Part shown: one piece after another, positions 12,718 to 13,547 of the stretch
How positions within the stretch are numbered: position 1 is the first letter of the stretch
How the letters are laid out: the number at the start of each line of letters is the position of its first letter
NCBI GenBank assembly: GCA_041741375.1
Contig: JBGSKF010000177.1
Location: forward strand, 1-13,547
Origin: OFTM291 sp041741375
Lineage (GTDB): Bacteria; Gemmatimonadota; Gemmatimonadetes; Gemmatimonadales; GWC2-71-9
DNA: 13,547 bases
Direction: 5' to 3'
Program-made: the position numbers and the translations under genes
The notes under the pieces: generated by a model
Databases searched by the model: none
Seen by the model: the letters and a program-made list of their open reading frames with translations, nothing else
What the model was told of the DNA's origin: nothing

Positions 12718-13547
12718 GTGAACCCACTGGAACGCCTGAGCGCCGCCCTCTCCGACCGCTACACTCTGGAGCGCGAACTCGGGCAGGGCGGCATGGCCAC
12801 CGTGTACCTGGCCGAGGACCTCAAGCACAAGCGCAAGGTGGCGCTCAAGGTCCTCAAGCCCGAACTGGCCGCCGTGCTCGGCGCCGAGCGGTTCGTGCAG
12901 GAGATCACCACCACCGCGGCGCTCCAGCACCCGCACATCCTGCCCCTGTTCGATTCCGGCACCGCCGACGGGTTCCTGTACTACGTCATGCCCTTCATCC
13001 AGGGCGAGACACTCCGCGCCAAGCTGGACCGTGAAACCCAGCTCGGCATCGACGAGGCGGTCCGGATCACCGTCGCCGTGGCCGACGCGCTGGACTACGC
13101 CCACCGCCACGGGGTGATCCACCGCGACATCAAGCCGGAGAACATCCTGCTCCATGATGGTCAGGCGCTGGTGGCCGATTTCGGCATCGCCCTCGCCGCC
13201 AGCGGCGCCGCCGGCAGCCGGATGACCGAAACCGGGATGTCGCTCGGCACACCGCATTACATGAGTCCCGAGCAGGCCATGGGGGAGCGGGAGATCACGG
13301 CCCGCTCGGATGTCTACGCCCTCGGGTGCGTCACCTACGAGATGCTGACCGGCGACCCGCCGTTCACCGGCTCGACCGCCCAGGCCATCGTGGCACAGGT
13401 GATCACCGAGGATCCCCGGCTGCCCAGCGCACGTCGGAAGACGATCCCGCCGGCGGTGGAGGAGGCGGTGCTCACCGCCCTGGCCAAGCTGCCGGCCGAC
13501 CGGTTCGCGAGTGCCAAGGAGTTCGCCGACGCGCTGGGTGGGGAGGG
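12718..13547 (+). CDS. Serine/threonine protein kinase, N-terminal part
   Basis: The open frame from GTG 12718 runs off the right edge after 276 codons, nearly all of a Hanks-type kinase domain. It begins MNPLERLSAALSDRYTLERE. The glycine loop LGQGGMATVY is at 21-30, the ATP-binding lysine K44 is in VALKVL, and the alpha-C glutamate is probably E62. The catalytic loop HRDIKPEN (135-142) has D137, DFG is at 154-156, and the activation-segment end GTPHYMSPEQ (177-186) is followed by SDVYALG (197-203). All catalytic residues are present, so it should be active. Such kinases often continue into a membrane helix and WD40, TPR or PASTA-like sensor parts, but that lies outside the window. GTG has GGAG four bases upstream; no ATG in frame precedes the domain. 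The wording of the glycine loop and VALKVLKPELAAVLGAERF is very like kinases that are abundant in Gemmatimonadota. Confidence 0.93.
   Translation, partial: MNPLERLSAALSDRYTLERELGQGGMATVYLAEDLKHKRKVALKVLKPELAAVLGAERFVQEITTTAALQHPHILPLFDSGTADGFLYYVMPFIQGETLRAKLDRETQLGIDEAVRITVAVADALDYAHRHGVIHRDIKPENILLHDGQALVADFGIALAASGAAGSRMTETGMSLGTPHYMSPEQAMGEREITARSDVYALGCVTYEMLTGDPPFTGSTAQAIVAQVITEDPRLPSARRKTIPPAVEEAVLTALAKLPADRFASAKEFADALGGE

Overview
The window is high-GC bacterial DNA. It probably comes from a flagellated member of the Gemmatimonadota or a close relative. This is an inference from the style of the Pkn-type kinase at the right edge, the very long secreted M14 peptidase and the codon use; there is no rRNA or marker gene here to prove it.

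Left part (1-7000): the edge of a flagellar/motility locus. The 3' end of flgK is followed at once by csrA (both +). Facing them is a tight minus-strand run: HDOD protein, motA, motB, a degenerate receiver/HD-GYP protein and a soluble histidine kinase. The last three junctions are 3 bp or 4-bp ATGA overlaps. Divergent from the HDOD gene is an intact receiver/HD-GYP protein (c-di-GMP phosphodiesterase type), followed by a small single-domain receiver. Stator genes, c-di-GMP turnover domains, phosphorelay domains and the post-transcriptional regulator CsrA therefore lie together, which suggests a motility versus sessility control locus. Three copies of one promoter-like motif, TTCAAG-N15-(G/A)CCGATA, lie upstream of motA, the HDOD gene and the intact HD-GYP gene. 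The -10 half matches the flagellar sigma-28 (FliA/SigD) consensus. The two copies between HDOD and HD-GYP are divergent and share a palindrome at their -35 boxes.

Middle part (7000-11762): a DEAD-box RNA helicase of the DeaD/CsdA type overlaps the small receiver gene by 1 bp. It converges on a 974-residue secreted M14 zinc peptidase. Between them is a REP-like pair of hairpins in mirror orientation that may terminate transcription from both sides.

Right part (11763-13547): a DUF559 (Vsr-like fold) nuclease gene is bracketed by two palindromic repeat units on each side. The left pair and right pair are in opposite orientation, so the roughly 0.8 kb block looks like a small mobile or REP-type cassette. 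The left repeats also encode the C-terminal tail of the nuclease. A serine/threonine protein kinase starts at 12718 and runs off the right edge.
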